A DNA stretch of 64,000 nt from Paenibacillus sp. sptzw28 (GCF_019550795.1 NZ_CP080545.1:327001-391000); one strand, 5' to 3'. Positions 16,223 through 24,709 are shown, numbered from the stretch's first letter. A program made the numbers and translations. The notes: generated from the sequence alone by a model not told the origin.

Positions 16223-17566
16223 ATGGTGACGGACATGCCGGCAGATCTGGAAGCCGTCAACGCAAGATTGCCCCTGGCACAGGGCGATGGTCTGTTCAAG
16301 CTAACAATCAGGGACGGAAAGTGGTCTTCCATTGAAGCTCAGGAAGAGATTGTAGTATCGGATCGGCACGTGCCGATCTCCAAGCTAAACTTCGAGGAGC
16401 TTCGGTCAGCCCGGGAGATTGATCTGCAGGAGCGGGTGCTGCTGCCCGGATTTGTAGACGTCCATATGCATCTGGACAAAGCATATTCGATCGCTCATGT
16501 ACGCAATCGCTCGGGGACGCTTCTGGAAGCGATCGAAAATTACCGTTCCATCGCCCCGACCTTCAGCAAGGAATCGATAAGGGAACGGATTGTCAAGGCC
16601 GCGCTTCGAGCAGCTTCCTTCGGCAGCCTTATGCTTCGCAGTCATCTCGATGTTCCCTTCCATCTTGGCCGCGAGGTTGCACTGCGTACGGTGGAGGCAG
16701 CTTTGGAGGCGAGGGAGATAGTGAAAGAATTCGTGGACATCCAGTACTTTCCGATGTATTTTTACGATCCCGCCATAAAAAGAGGGCTCACTGAGTTTGC
16801 CGAGGAGACGCTGCAAATGGGCGTCGATGGCGTCGGCGGAGCACCGCATCTGGCGCCTGACCCAGAAGAGGGAATTCGCTGGGCGTTCCAGCTCGCGACG
16901 GCGTTTGGCAGGCCGATCGATTTTCACTGCGATGAATCTGACAATCCTGAGGTCAAAACGATCGATGCCTATTGCGACCAAGTCCTCATTCACGGCTATG
17001 CAGGAAGGGCGGCAGCGGGGCATCTATGTTCGCTATCCGCGATGGCTCAAGAGGAGGCCGACCGGCTGATTGCCAAGATGGCTGAGGCGGGTATCGGAGC
17101 AGTCACGCTTCCCGCGGTCAATCTGTACCTGCAGGGCCGCGGCGATCAGGGCAACGTGAGACGGGGTCTGACGCGGGTCAAGGAGCTGGTGAATGCCGGG
17201 GTTCCCGTTGCGGCAGCCTCCGATAACATCCAAGATCCGTTCCATCCGTTCGGCCGGGGAGACGTGCTTCAGATCGGTCTAATGACTGCCTATGCAGCAC
17301 ATTTGGCCCGTGAAGAGGATATCGTTACGGTGCTGCGGATGCTGACACATCTACCGGCGACCATTGCCGGTATTCCTGACTACGGTGTTTCTTCCGGCAA
17401 TCCGGCGAGCTTCGTCGTCTTAGACGCGGTATCAGGGGAAGAACTCTTCCAGGAGCTTCCCGCCACGCGCTGGGTATACAACAAGACACGCTGGATCTAT
17501 GCGTCCGAGTTGAAGCGGCAGTGGACGGACCCGTTATCAGACAATGCGACTGTAAGTGTAAAATAA
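16223..17566 (+). CDS. Cytosine-deaminase-like amidohydrolase (complete active site)
   Basis: This 447-residue metal-dependent hydrolase can be compared with E. coli CodA. All expected ligands are visible at a near-constant offset: H81 and H83 in 'DVHMHLDKA', H235 and E238 in 'DFHCDESD', H267 in 'AAGHLCSL', and D334 in 'ASDNIQDPFHPFG'. Deamination or hydrolysis of a cytosine-like, isocytosine-like or related cyclic amidine is the likely chemistry. A second in-frame ATG at 16235 is a possible start. It lies downstream of the permease and 172 bp before the binding protein. A divergent paralogue is encoded at 19644. Confidence 0.88.
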   Translation: MVTDMPADLEAVNARLPLAQGDGLFKLTIRDGKWSSIEAQEEIVVSDRHVPISKLNFEELRSAREIDLQERVLLPGFVDVHMHLDKAYSIAHVRNRSGTLLEAIENYRSIAPTFSKESIRERIVKAALRAASFGSLMLRSHLDVPFHLGREVALRTVEAALEAREIVKEFVDIQYFPMYFYDPAIKRGLTEFAEETLQMGVDGVGGAPHLAPDPEEGIRWAFQLATAFGRPIDFHCDESDNPEVKTIDAYCDQVLIHGYAGRAAAGHLCSLSAMAQEEADRLIAKMAEAGIGAVTLPAVNLYLQGRGDQGNVRRGLTRVKELVNAGVPVAAASDNIQDPFHPFGRGDVLQIGLMTAYAAHLAREEDIVTVLRMLTHLPATIAGIPDYGVSSGNPASFVVLDAVSGEELFQELPATRWVYNKTRWIYASELKRQWTDPLSDNATVSVK

Positions 17567-17738
17567 TCAACCCTGCCGGATTTTCGGAGTGCGCATTTAT
17601 TGATCTCTTTAACCTCAGGCTAACCGTTGTTTACCTGAATTTAGAGCTTCGGGCCTGGAGAGGCCGAATTCCTTGGTGCTTATCCGCGTATCAAGCGGAT
17701 GCATATATAGAGAATCAACGGATGAGGGAGGAAGAAGC

Positions 17739-18779
17739 ATGCTGGCAAAAAGTACGAGAGTCAAGAAGATCAGGTTAGGGGCGCTATCTTTAATAGTGAT
17801 CGCCGTCATGGTGCTGTCGGCCTGTGGGTCTGACAAGGAAGAAGCCTCTTCACAGAGCAGCGAATCGCCGAGTAACAAGCCTGCGGTAGTTCAGATGACC
17901 AAAGTTACACAGGTGACTAACTGGTTTGCGGAGCCGGAGCATGGCGGGCAGTATGCAGCGCTTTCAAAGGGCTTTTACAAGGACGCGGGGCTTGAAATGA
18001 CAATCCAGTCCGGCGGCCCAGGGGTCTCCGCTTCGCAGATCGTTGCTTCCGGCAAGGCCGAATTCGGAATGGGGCAGGCGGACGAGATCTTGATAGCACG
18101 GGAAAACGGAATTCCACTCGTGGCAATCGCGGCGACATTCCAAAAGAACCCGCAAGGCATTATGTTCCATAAAGGCAAATACAAGGACATCTCAGAGTTG
18201 AACGGTCATAAGGTTTACGTAGGGAGCGGCGCAGCATTCTGGGAATATCTCAAGAAGGCTTACAAGCTGGACAAGGTGGAGGAGATGAAGTATACCGGTT
18301 CGCTCGCCAATTTCGTTGCTGATCCGGGCTCCGCCACACAAATATATGTAACCTCCGAGCCGTTCTCGATGAAGGAGGAGGGCGTAGACGTCGAATACTT
18401 CCTCAATTATGATCTTGGCTACAAGCAGTACGGCAACATTCTTTTCACCACGGAAGACTACATGAAGAACCACCCGGATATCGTCAAAGCTTACGTCGAA
18501 GCATCCATCAAGGGCTGGGATTACTATAAGGACAATTCCGAAGAAATCAACAAAGTAATGCAGGAAAAAAACCCGGATCTGAAGCTGGAAGCGATGGCGT
18601 TTGGCGCGAAAGCCCAGGAGCCGCTTATCTACGGCGGGGACGCTGAGGCAAACGGAGTCGGTTACATGAGCAAGGACGTGTGGGAAGGGCTGCAGAAGCA
18701 GTTGGTCGACGTTGGCATTCTGAAGAAAGCTGAGCCGATTGATCAAGTGTTCACGAACGAGTTTCTTCCCGGAAAATAA
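17739..18779 (+). CDS. NMT1/ThiY-like ABC substrate-binding lipoprotein
   Basis: ATG at 17739 with GGGAGGAAG upstream gives 346 residues; the longer frame from 17673 lacks a signal. The signal peptide ends in lipobox 'LSAC' (C29). The mature protein begins 'TNWFAEPEHGGQYAALSKGFYKDAGLEMTI', which in spacing (split here: Trp-Phe, Glu-His-Gly, then GFYKDAGL) is typical of the NMT1/THI5-like group binding pyrimidine precursors and related heterocycles. 'QIVASGKAEFGMGQADEIL' follows. It should deliver the ligand to the permease and ATPase of this operon. The ligand is inferred to be a small N-heterocycle, with moderate confidence. Confidence 0.9.
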   Translation: MLAKSTRVKKIRLGALSLIVIAVMVLSACGSDKEEASSQSSESPSNKPAVVQMTKVTQVTNWFAEPEHGGQYAALSKGFYKDAGLEMTIQSGGPGVSASQIVASGKAEFGMGQADEILIARENGIPLVAIAATFQKNPQGIMFHKGKYKDISELNGHKVYVGSGAAFWEYLKKAYKLDKVEEMKYTGSLANFVADPGSATQIYVTSEPFSMKEEGVDVEYFLNYDLGYKQYGNILFTTEDYMKNHPDIVKAYVEASIKGWDYYKDNSEEINKVMQEKNPDLKLEAMAFGAKAQEPLIYGGDAEANGVGYMSKDVWEGLQKQLVDVGILKKAEPIDQVFTNEFLPGK

Positions 18780-18887
18780 CGAGTTGTCAGCGTAGGGCTG
18801 AGGGCCGGACGAAGGCCACGTGAAATGGTGCGGGACAATCGCAGCCGCGCTTGCGGGTCTTCACCGAGAGAGTGTAAATAGGGACAG

Positions 18888-18931
18888 GACAGGGGCCATA
18901 CGCGTTCACGCCGCGGCTCCTGTCGTTTTTT
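18888..18931 (+). terminator. Hairpin with T-run after the binding-protein gene
   Basis: GACAGGGGCC (18888-18897) pairs with GGCTCCTGTC (18915-18924) and is followed by GTTTTTT. It lies inside the operon, before the WrbA-like gene, so it may be a partial terminator that lowers expression of the last two genes. Confidence 0.75.
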
Positions 18932-18951
18932 CAAAGTAGGGAGGGGCGAGA

Positions 18952-19647
18952 ATGGCGAGGGTCTTAATCATCTATTTCAGTGCATACGGACATATCCATC
19001 GGATGACTGAAGCGGCTGCAAAGGGAGCCCGAGACGAAGGGCACGAGGTGAGGGTGGTTCGCATACCGGAGTTTAGTTCCCCGGGCAACGTAACGGCACT
19101 ACTCGACCATCCGAGCCGCAGGCAAGACCGCGGGGAAGACTCGCTGCCTTGCAAGTTCCGTGTCGATGCAAGATGGGATAAGTACGAGAGGTCCCAAAAG
19201 GAGCAAAAGGAGGTACCGGAAGCCTGTCATGACGATCTGCGCTGGGCGGATGGCATTGTTTGGGGCTTCCCGACCTATTACGGCTCGATGCCGGCGCAGG
19301 TCAAGTCGTTCCTCGATATGTCAGGCAGTCTGTGCGCAAGTGGAGAATTAGAGGGAAAACCGACTGGAGTCATGACGAGCGCCGGTTCGATCCATACCGG
19401 CCACGAGGCGACGATTTTGACCTCGATCGTACCGCTGCTTCATTTCGGTCTAATTTACGTCGGTCTTCCTTATTCTCAGAATCCCGAATATTTGACGGCG
19501 GACGCAATCGGTGGTTCTCCCTACGGACCCTCCACCCTGGCGGGGCCGGATAGTTCGAGAACTCCAGACGAGCGCGAGCTAATAATGGCCGGCAGGCTGG
19601 GTGCCCGCGTGGCGCGATTTGCCGAAGCGACTAGAGGCATCAAATGA
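18952..19647 (+). CDS. WrbA-like flavodoxin-fold NAD(P)H oxidoreductase
   Basis: This 231-residue protein starts 'ARVLIIYFSAYGHIHRMTEAAAKGA', an FMN phosphate-binding loop of the flavodoxin/WrbA type. 'GIVWGFPTYYGSMPAQVKSFLD' and 'GVMTSAGSIHTGHEATI' form the rest of the FMN site. WrbA-type enzymes reduce quinones or similar acceptors. Residues ~50-88 contain a charged insertion (RRQDRGED...YERSQKEQKE) longer than usual for the family. AGGGAGGGG precedes the ATG. Its stop overlaps the next start. It may regenerate or use electrons linked to the FAD enzyme; that coupling is inference. Confidence 0.85.
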   Translation: MARVLIIYFSAYGHIHRMTEAAAKGARDEGHEVRVVRIPEFSSPGNVTALLDHPSRRQDRGEDSLPCKFRVDARWDKYERSQKEQKEVPEACHDDLRWADGIVWGFPTYYGSMPAQVKSFLDMSGSLCASGELEGKPTGVMTSAGSIHTGHEATILTSIVPLLHFGLIYVGLPYSQNPEYLTADAIGGSPYGPSTLAGPDSSRTPDERELIMAGRLGARVARFAEATRGIK

Positions 19648-21002
19648 ATGGCGGGGATGAGCTGATGAACGCTTATGATTTGATTGTGAGAAATGTCCGT
19701 CTGACTGGAGACGGTACAAATATCGATATTGCGATACGGGATGGGCTTATTGCGGGAATGGGCCAGTTCACAGCGGCTGCCTCGGAGACGCTCGACGCGG
19801 AAGGCAGGCTGTTAGTGCCTCCGTTCGTTGAGCCGCACGTCCATCTGGATACGGCGCTGACCGCGGGGAATCCCGTCTGGAACGAGAGCGGTACGCTGGC
19901 GGAAGGAATCGAAATCTGGTCTGCACGTAAGATGACGCTCACGAAGGAGGATGTCATCGCAAGAGCGGAGCGCACGATTCGTCTCTATCTTGGGTACGGT
20001 GTTCTTCATCTGCGTTCGATGGTCGACATTGGCGATCCAAAGCTGACGGCACTGGAAGCCATAATGGAGATCAAAGAGCGCTATCGAGGGCAGATAGAAA
20101 TCCAGGTTACGGCATTTCCCCAGGACGGAATCATGTGTTGTCCGGACAACGAGGAGCGGATGAAGGAAGCGCTGCGAATGGGTGCGGACGGAGTGTCCGC
20201 GGTTCCGCACCTGGAGCGCACCCGCGAGGAAGGAGTGCTGTCATTGCGGAAGGCGTTCGACCTTGCGAATCGCAGCGGTGCGTATGTTCATGTTTTCTGT
20301 GACGAGACGGATGACGAGAATTCCAAGTATCTGGAGGTCTGCGCCTCATTGGCGCTGTCTACAGGGATTGGCTCCCGGGCGACGGCGGCGCATGCAAACG
20401 CCGCAGCTTATTATAATGAATCATATTTCCAGAAAGTCATTGGGCTGGTCAAACAGTCCGGACTCTCGATCGTCGCTTGTCCGCTAATTAACAGTGTTAT
20501 GCAAGGTCGTTATGACGGCTACCCCAAGGGAAGAGGAATTACGCGCATTAAGGAATTTCAGCGCGCGGGTATCAACGTTGCGCTATCCCACGATGATATT
20601 CGTTCGCCGTTCTATCCCCTTGGTACGGGCAATCCACTAGATGCCGCCCACATGGCTGCCCATCTGGCTCATATGAGTGGACGTACCGAAATGCGAACCC
20701 TGCTTGGGATGATTACAGAGGGCGGGGCTGCGGCGATGAATCTGGAGTCTTACAGTTTTCAAGGCGGCGTCATCCAGGATGGAGCCCCCGCCTCGTTCCT
20801 TTTGTTCGACGCGAAGGACTCGGGCGATCTGATTCGTCAGCGGTTGTCGCCTCGGTTCGTGTTCCGAAGCGGACTCATCATCGCAGAAACGTTACCCGCG
20901 GCCACAAGCCTGCGGATCGCGAAAGAAGAGACAGATTGGACAATTGCGGTGCGGGAGCCCGAGCTTCCGATGCAAATAGGCTTTTTCCCTAGTCAGTCGT
21001 AA
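19644..21002 (+). CDS. Cytosine-deaminase-like amidohydrolase, divergent metal site
   Basis: This 452-residue CodA-type hydrolase overlaps the WrbA-like gene by 4 bp. An in-frame ATG at 19665 with GGGGATGA upstream is an alternative start. It has H65 and H67 in 'PHVHLDTALT', E221 in 'FCDETDDENSKYLE', H250 in 'AAHANAA' and D317 in 'SHDDIRSPFYPLG'. The position equivalent to CodA His214 is Phe218 (codon TTC at 20295-20297), although H216 lies two residues before. The protein may therefore use an altered metal site or act on a different ring than its neighbour. Its closeness to the first amidohydrolase suggests successive steps in one pathway. Confidence 0.85.
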   Translation: MNGGDELMNAYDLIVRNVRLTGDGTNIDIAIRDGLIAGMGQFTAAASETLDAEGRLLVPPFVEPHVHLDTALTAGNPVWNESGTLAEGIEIWSARKMTLTKEDVIARAERTIRLYLGYGVLHLRSMVDIGDPKLTALEAIMEIKERYRGQIEIQVTAFPQDGIMCCPDNEERMKEALRMGADGVSAVPHLERTREEGVLSLRKAFDLANRSGAYVHVFCDETDDENSKYLEVCASLALSTGIGSRATAAHANAAAYYNESYFQKVIGLVKQSGLSIVACPLINSVMQGRYDGYPKGRGITRIKEFQRAGINVALSHDDIRSPFYPLGTGNPLDAAHMAAHLAHMSGRTEMRTLLGMITEGGAAAMNLESYSFQGGVIQDGAPASFLLFDAKDSGDLIRQRLSPRFVFRSGLIIAETLPAATSLRIAKEETDWTIAVREPELPMQIGFFPSQS

Positions 21003-21105
21003 AAAAGGGCTGAGCAGCAGAGATCTGGTCAACTCTTTTTTAAATCACGGTACTATCGGCCATACAGATCGATCCGTTGATCCAATCCGAGGGAAATTAA
21101 TTGAT

Positions 21106-21154
21106 AAAAAACAAACCCCAATCCCATGCAGACATGGAATTGGGGTTTGTTTTC
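21106..21154. terminator. Bidirectional terminator ending the heterocycle operon
   Basis: AACAAACCCCAAT (21110-21122) and ATTGGGGTTTGTTTT (from 21139) form a long stem that also includes CCATG/CATGG. A-run and T-run flanks suit both strands, so it can end the + operon and the minus-strand NlpC/P60 gene. Confidence 0.88.
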
Positions 21155-21232
21155 TATTATTCAATTAACTGCCTCTTCTTAGGTCAGTTACGAGTGGGCG
21201 TTGGTAGGTCCGTTCTTCTGGAATCACTTGTT

Positions 21233-22273
21233 CTAGAATATTCTGCGGGCTGTAACGAACCGTTTCTTCCACTGACCGTCGAAGGCCTCAACATGCACGC
21301 CGAGTTCCTTCGAATACGTATGCAAAATCTCATTATTTCCTGCATAAATGGCAACATGTCCGATCTCCAGATTGCGTGCAGAGAAGAACAATAAGTCTCC
21401 TTTACGCAGGTCGTCGATCCCGACTTCCTTGCCTACCTTGGCCTGATCATAGGATACGCGCGGAAGATCGATTGACAGAACATCCTGGAACACACGCTTA
21501 ACAAAAGAAGAGCAGTCAAAGGTATCTGTCTGGTCCGTTGAAGCACCGAAAACGTACGGTGTGCCCAGATATTTCTTTCCGTAAGAAATAAGCTCATCCG
21601 CTTGATTTTCAATAAGGGAGGGGCTTGTGTAATCGGAATATTTCGGTTTCGCCGATATGTAACCGGTTTTGTTATCTTCGGTGCGTACTTCTATCCAAAA
21701 AGCGTCAACTTCACGGATAACATCAATCTTGGAGCCTGCAGGCAGCATTTCCAGACTTGTGGAGCTGCTTTGTGAGCTTGGCAAGCTTCGTAGATTGACG
21801 CCCTGAAGGATGGAAGTATCATATGTAGACGAGATTTGGACCGATCGGGTCTCCGGCTCCCATTTTACGGTGCTTCCCAAGGCTTCGCTAACGAAGCGCA
21901 GCGGTATCATGGTGTAACCTTCAGTGATTTGACCGGGAGTGGCCAGAACTAGGCTTTGATTATTTAGATTAGCTGTTAGCTGGCCAATACGATAGGTAAG
22001 CGTTGTGTCACCCTTATCTGCTGTGACTGTTTTGTCCGTATTGTTCCAAGTTAAGCTCGCACCCAGACCTTCAAACAGCTCGCGCATAGGAACAAGTACT
22101 GTACCGTTGATGACAAGCGGCGAAACTTCAGGCTGCAGCTGTTGACCGTCCAAATATATGGATATCGTGCCTGGAGTCGTCTGAGCTTGAGGCTCCGTTT
22201 CTGCATGCGCAGAGGTCGAATATAAGAAGGATATAGTCAGTAGAGAGAGCAGTAGGCCTTTCATTTTCGTCAT
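21233..22273 (-). CDS. Secreted NlpC/P60 cell-wall peptidase with copper-amine-oxidase-N and SH3 domains
   Basis: The 346 residues begin with a signal peptide (1-24, cut after SAHA). Residues ~36-148 form the copper-amine-oxidase-like N-domain common in Paenibacillus envelope proteins ('VPMRELFEGLGASLTWN', 'IPLRFVSEALGSTVKW'). Next is an SH3-like wall-binding region (~153-210). The NlpC/P60 domain holds Cys254 in 'DTFDCSSFVKRVF', His306 in 'IGHVAIYAG' and His318 in 'ILHTYSK'. It is expected to cut gamma-D-Glu-meso-DAP bonds in peptidoglycan outside the cell. It is transcribed alone. Confidence 0.93.
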   Translation of the reverse strand: MTKMKGLLLSLLTISFLYSTSAHAETEPQAQTTPGTISIYLDGQQLQPEVSPLVINGTVLVPMRELFEGLGASLTWNNTDKTVTADKGDTTLTYRIGQLTANLNNQSLVLATPGQITEGYTMIPLRFVSEALGSTVKWEPETRSVQISSTYDTSILQGVNLRSLPSSQSSSTSLEMLPAGSKIDVIREVDAFWIEVRTEDNKTGYISAKPKYSDYTSPSLIENQADELISYGKKYLGTPYVFGASTDQTDTFDCSSFVKRVFQDVLSIDLPRVSYDQAKVGKEVGIDDLRKGDLLFFSARNLEIGHVAIYAGNNEILHTYSKELGVHVEAFDGQWKKRFVTARRIF

Positions 22274-22555
22274 TTCTTCATCTCCTGTGATAGATTTTGT
22301 CCATATACTTAAACGAAGTCAAGACGAAATAGTTTTGTTGTAAATGTTGACAGGACACTCTCGCTTTGTTCCGGACCGGATGCATGGCATTGAAAATCAG
22401 TTGTTGTACAGTGTTACTTAAATTAAGAGGGGCAAACGATTAAGCCTCTTGGGTTAAATCACTCAATCCCTGAGGGTGGGCGATGTTATTGAGCCGCCTT
22501 CTCTTTGCGTCTATATTTATGTCCTTAAAAGACTTACTGTCGCATTATTTATAAG
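22274..22555. other. Divergent intergenic region, NlpC/P60 side
   Basis: The region holds the minus-strand promoter for the cell-wall peptidase. A small AAGAGG/CCTCTT hairpin lies near 22425-22450. Nothing else could be assigned. Confidence 0.4.
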
Positions 22556-22606
22556 TTGAAATATTATGTAACCAGTATTACAATTCAAAATGTAACCAGT
22601 ATTACA
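22556..22606 (+). promoter_or_regulatory. chr promoter with two identical dyad operators
   Basis: TTGAAA (22556-22561), a 17-bp spacer and TACAAT (22579-22584) form a sigma-A-type promoter. The 16-bp dyad TGTAACCAGTATTACA (TGTAA-N6-TTACA) occurs twice, at 22567-22582 over the spacer/-10 and at 22591-22606 in the early transcribed region, 24 bp apart. The layout is that of a repressor blocking initiation. ChrB-type proteins encoded downstream are the natural candidates. Confidence 0.75.
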
Positions 22607-22629
22607 AGGGTGATAAGGAGGAGAAAATA

Positions 22630-23835
22630 GTGAGTGAGCCATTAACGAAAGATGAATCTGGAGTTCAAATTCAAGGTGCCACCTACACGCTATGGGGACT
22701 ATTCTTGTTTTTTCTTAAGTTAGGGACTTGGGGATTCGGGGGTCCTGTGGCGCTAACAGGTTACATGTACCGGGACTTGGTTGAAAAACGAGGTTGGATT
22801 TCAGAAGCTGACTATAAGGATGGTTTAGCATTGGCACAGCTTGCTCCCGGTCCCTTGGCGGCTCAACTAGCAATTTATCTCGGGTACGTCCATTACCGTT
22901 TTCTTGGAGCAACATTAGTGGGTTTCGCTTTTGTTATTCCTTCATTTTTCATGGTTGTTGCTTTAGGTTGGGCATATATTCGATTTGGTGGTATAACATG
23001 GATGCAGGCTGTATTTTATGCAGTAGGAGCCAGTGTTATTGGAATTATCGCTTTTAGTGCTTATAAACTAACCAGAAAAACCATTGGGAAGGATTGGTTA
23101 CTATGGACTATCTTCTTGATTGCAGGTGCGGTGACAGTAATTACAGAATCTGAGAGTGTTCTTTTGTTTCTTGGGGCAGGAATTGTATACTGGTTGGTAA
23201 AACAACCACCAAGGAAATTGTGGAGAAAAACAAAGCTGAATAGTTTGTCACCTTTTCCAATTGTCTCGGCAATAGGTGCCCTGGCGGTTTCCAGTACTGG
23301 TTATGGTACATTATGGAGCATCTTTACTTTCTTTACAAAAGCAGGGGCATTTGTATTTGGGAGTGGTCTTGCTATCGTACCTTTCCTTTACAGCGGTGTG
23401 GTAAAAGAGTATGGTTGGCTAACTGCCCAACAATTCCTTGATGCAGTGGCGGTAGCAATGATTACACCGGGACCTGTAGTAATAACAACCGGATTTATTG
23501 GTTATTTGGTCGCCGGGTTTCCGGGTGCTAGTGTTGCCGCTATTGCTACCTTTCTCCCTTGTTACCTGCTGACCATTATTCCGGCTCCGTTTTTTAAGAA
23601 GTACGGCAAACAACCCGGAATCAATGCTTTTGTAAATGGTGTAACAGCGGCGGCAACAGGTGCCATTAGCGGTGCAGTTATTGTACTAGGTCAAAGGTCG
23701 ATTATTGATATTCCTACAGCTTTGCTTGCACTAATAACCCTTGGATTACTATGGAAAAGTAAAAAGGTTTCAGAACCCGTTATTATTCTTGTATCAGCTA
23801 TTATTGGATTATTTTTATACCCTACGACGCATTAA
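22630..23835 (+). CDS. chrA: Chromate transporter ChrA (long-chain, two CHR domains)
   Basis: This 401-residue polytopic membrane protein starts with GTG behind AAGGAGGAG. The N-terminal CHR domain has 'LGTWGFGGPVALTGYM' and 'LAQLAPGPLAAQLAIYLGY'. The C-terminal CHR domain repeats the pattern: 'KAGAFVFGSGLAIVPFL' and 'MITPGPVVITTGFIGY'. Members export chromate using the membrane potential. Two ChrB-like genes follow at 15 bp and 0 bp spacing, so this is a chromate resistance operon. GC content is lower than in the flanking genes, suggesting acquisition. Confidence 0.93.
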   Translation: MSEPLTKDESGVQIQGATYTLWGLFLFFLKLGTWGFGGPVALTGYMYRDLVEKRGWISEADYKDGLALAQLAPGPLAAQLAIYLGYVHYRFLGATLVGFAFVIPSFFMVVALGWAYIRFGGITWMQAVFYAVGASVIGIIAFSAYKLTRKTIGKDWLLWTIFLIAGAVTVITESESVLLFLGAGIVYWLVKQPPRKLWRKTKLNSLSPFPIVSAIGALAVSSTGYGTLWSIFTFFTKAGAFVFGSGLAIVPFLYSGVVKEYGWLTAQQFLDAVAVAMITPGPVVITTGFIGYLVAGFPGASVAAIATFLPCYLLTIIPAPFFKKYGKQPGINAFVNGVTAAATGAISGAVIVLGQRSIIDIPTALLALITLGLLWKSKKVSEPVIILVSAIIGLFLYPTTH

Positions 23836-23850
23836 TTAGGCGGTGGATTA

Positions 23851-24282
23851 GTGCAGAACTGGTTACATTTATTGTATAAACTTCCTCGTAATCCGAGTAA
23901 AACCCGTGTTTACGTATGGCGAAAACTTAAGCGGCTAGGTGCTGTTCTCCTGCATGAATCCGTTTGGTGCCTTCCTTGTACACCTAAAACAAAAGAACAA
24001 TTCCAATGGATTGTACTAGAGATACAAGAACTTGGCGGCGAAGCCTCACTTTGGGAATCACATCTTGTATTAGGCGGACAGGATGAAACCATTAAAAAAG
24101 AGTTCATTGAACAAGTGGACCAAGAGTATATTGCAATCTTGAACGAACTGAAAAAGGAACAATTTGACCTTGTTTCATTAACTAAAAAATATCATCAGGT
24201 TAAATCACAAGATTATTTTCAATCTGAATTAGGGAAACGTGTATTGGCGGAACTGCAAGGTGCTAGGGGGAGGGACCAATAA
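23851..24282 (+). CDS. ChrB N-terminal-domain protein (chromate-responsive regulator type)
   Basis: This 143-residue protein matches the N-terminal half of ChrB: 'WLHLLYKLPRNPSKTRVYVWRKLKRLGAVLLHESVWCLP', cited in part, has the Pro-Ser-x-x-Arg, Val-Trp-Arg-x-Leu and Leu-Pro positions that mark this winged-helix-like domain. The C-terminal portion is a charged helix. In proteobacteria ChrB is one protein of ~300 residues; here the second half is a separate gene whose ATG follows this stop directly. It probably regulates the chr promoter. Confidence 0.82.
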   Translation: MQNWLHLLYKLPRNPSKTRVYVWRKLKRLGAVLLHESVWCLPCTPKTKEQFQWIVLEIQELGGEASLWESHLVLGGQDETIKKEFIEQVDQEYIAILNELKKEQFDLVSLTKKYHQVKSQDYFQSELGKRVLAELQGARGRDQ

Positions 24283-24705
24283 ATGAAGTGGGTTACTTGG
24301 GAAAATGTTGGTGTAGATAGGATGGCATGTGCTTGGCTGATTAGAAAATGTATTGATTCGGATGCGGAATTTTTATTTATACCTGTAGGTCATAAGCCCT
24401 TACCCGAGGGTGCTGAACCGTTTGATATACCGGGAGTTCGACTTACCCATCGTAGAGGTCATTGTACATTCCATACGATGCTAAAAGAATTTGAAATTAA
24501 AGACCCCGTTTTGGAACGTATCGCACGGATTGTAGATGAAGCAGATACAGTGCAGGAAGCATTTTTAGAGCCTGTAGCACCGGGTTTAGATTTTATTTGT
24601 GATGGAATCCGTATGACCTCCCCCGATGATTTAACTGCTTTAGATAGAGGTGGGTTGATTTTTGAAGCTTTATATTCACGAATATCATCGGAAAAAGAGC
24701 AATAA
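24283..24705 (+). CDS. ChrB C-terminal-domain protein
   Basis: The 140 residues begin 'MKWVTWENVGVDRMACAWLI' and continue 'IDSDAEFLFIPVG', the signature of the ChrB C-terminal domain. 'RRGHCTFHTMLKEFEI' contributes conserved His/Cys residues. The gene abuts the ChrB-N gene with no gap (TAA then ATG), with GGGAGGG upstream as its ribosome site. Its role in chromate resistance is not settled; together with ChrB-N it may sense chromate. Confidence 0.82.
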   Translation: MKWVTWENVGVDRMACAWLIRKCIDSDAEFLFIPVGHKPLPEGAEPFDIPGVRLTHRRGHCTFHTMLKEFEIKDPVLERIARIVDEADTVQEAFLEPVAPGLDFICDGIRMTSPDDLTALDRGGLIFEALYSRISSEKEQ

Positions 24706-24709
24706 AAAA

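Noticed and set aside
22440..22530. Possible fluoride-type riboswitch text (GGGCGATG...GCCGCC) upstream of chrA
   Set aside because: The conserved 3' elements of that class are missing, and the promoter/operator arrangement lies downstream of it.
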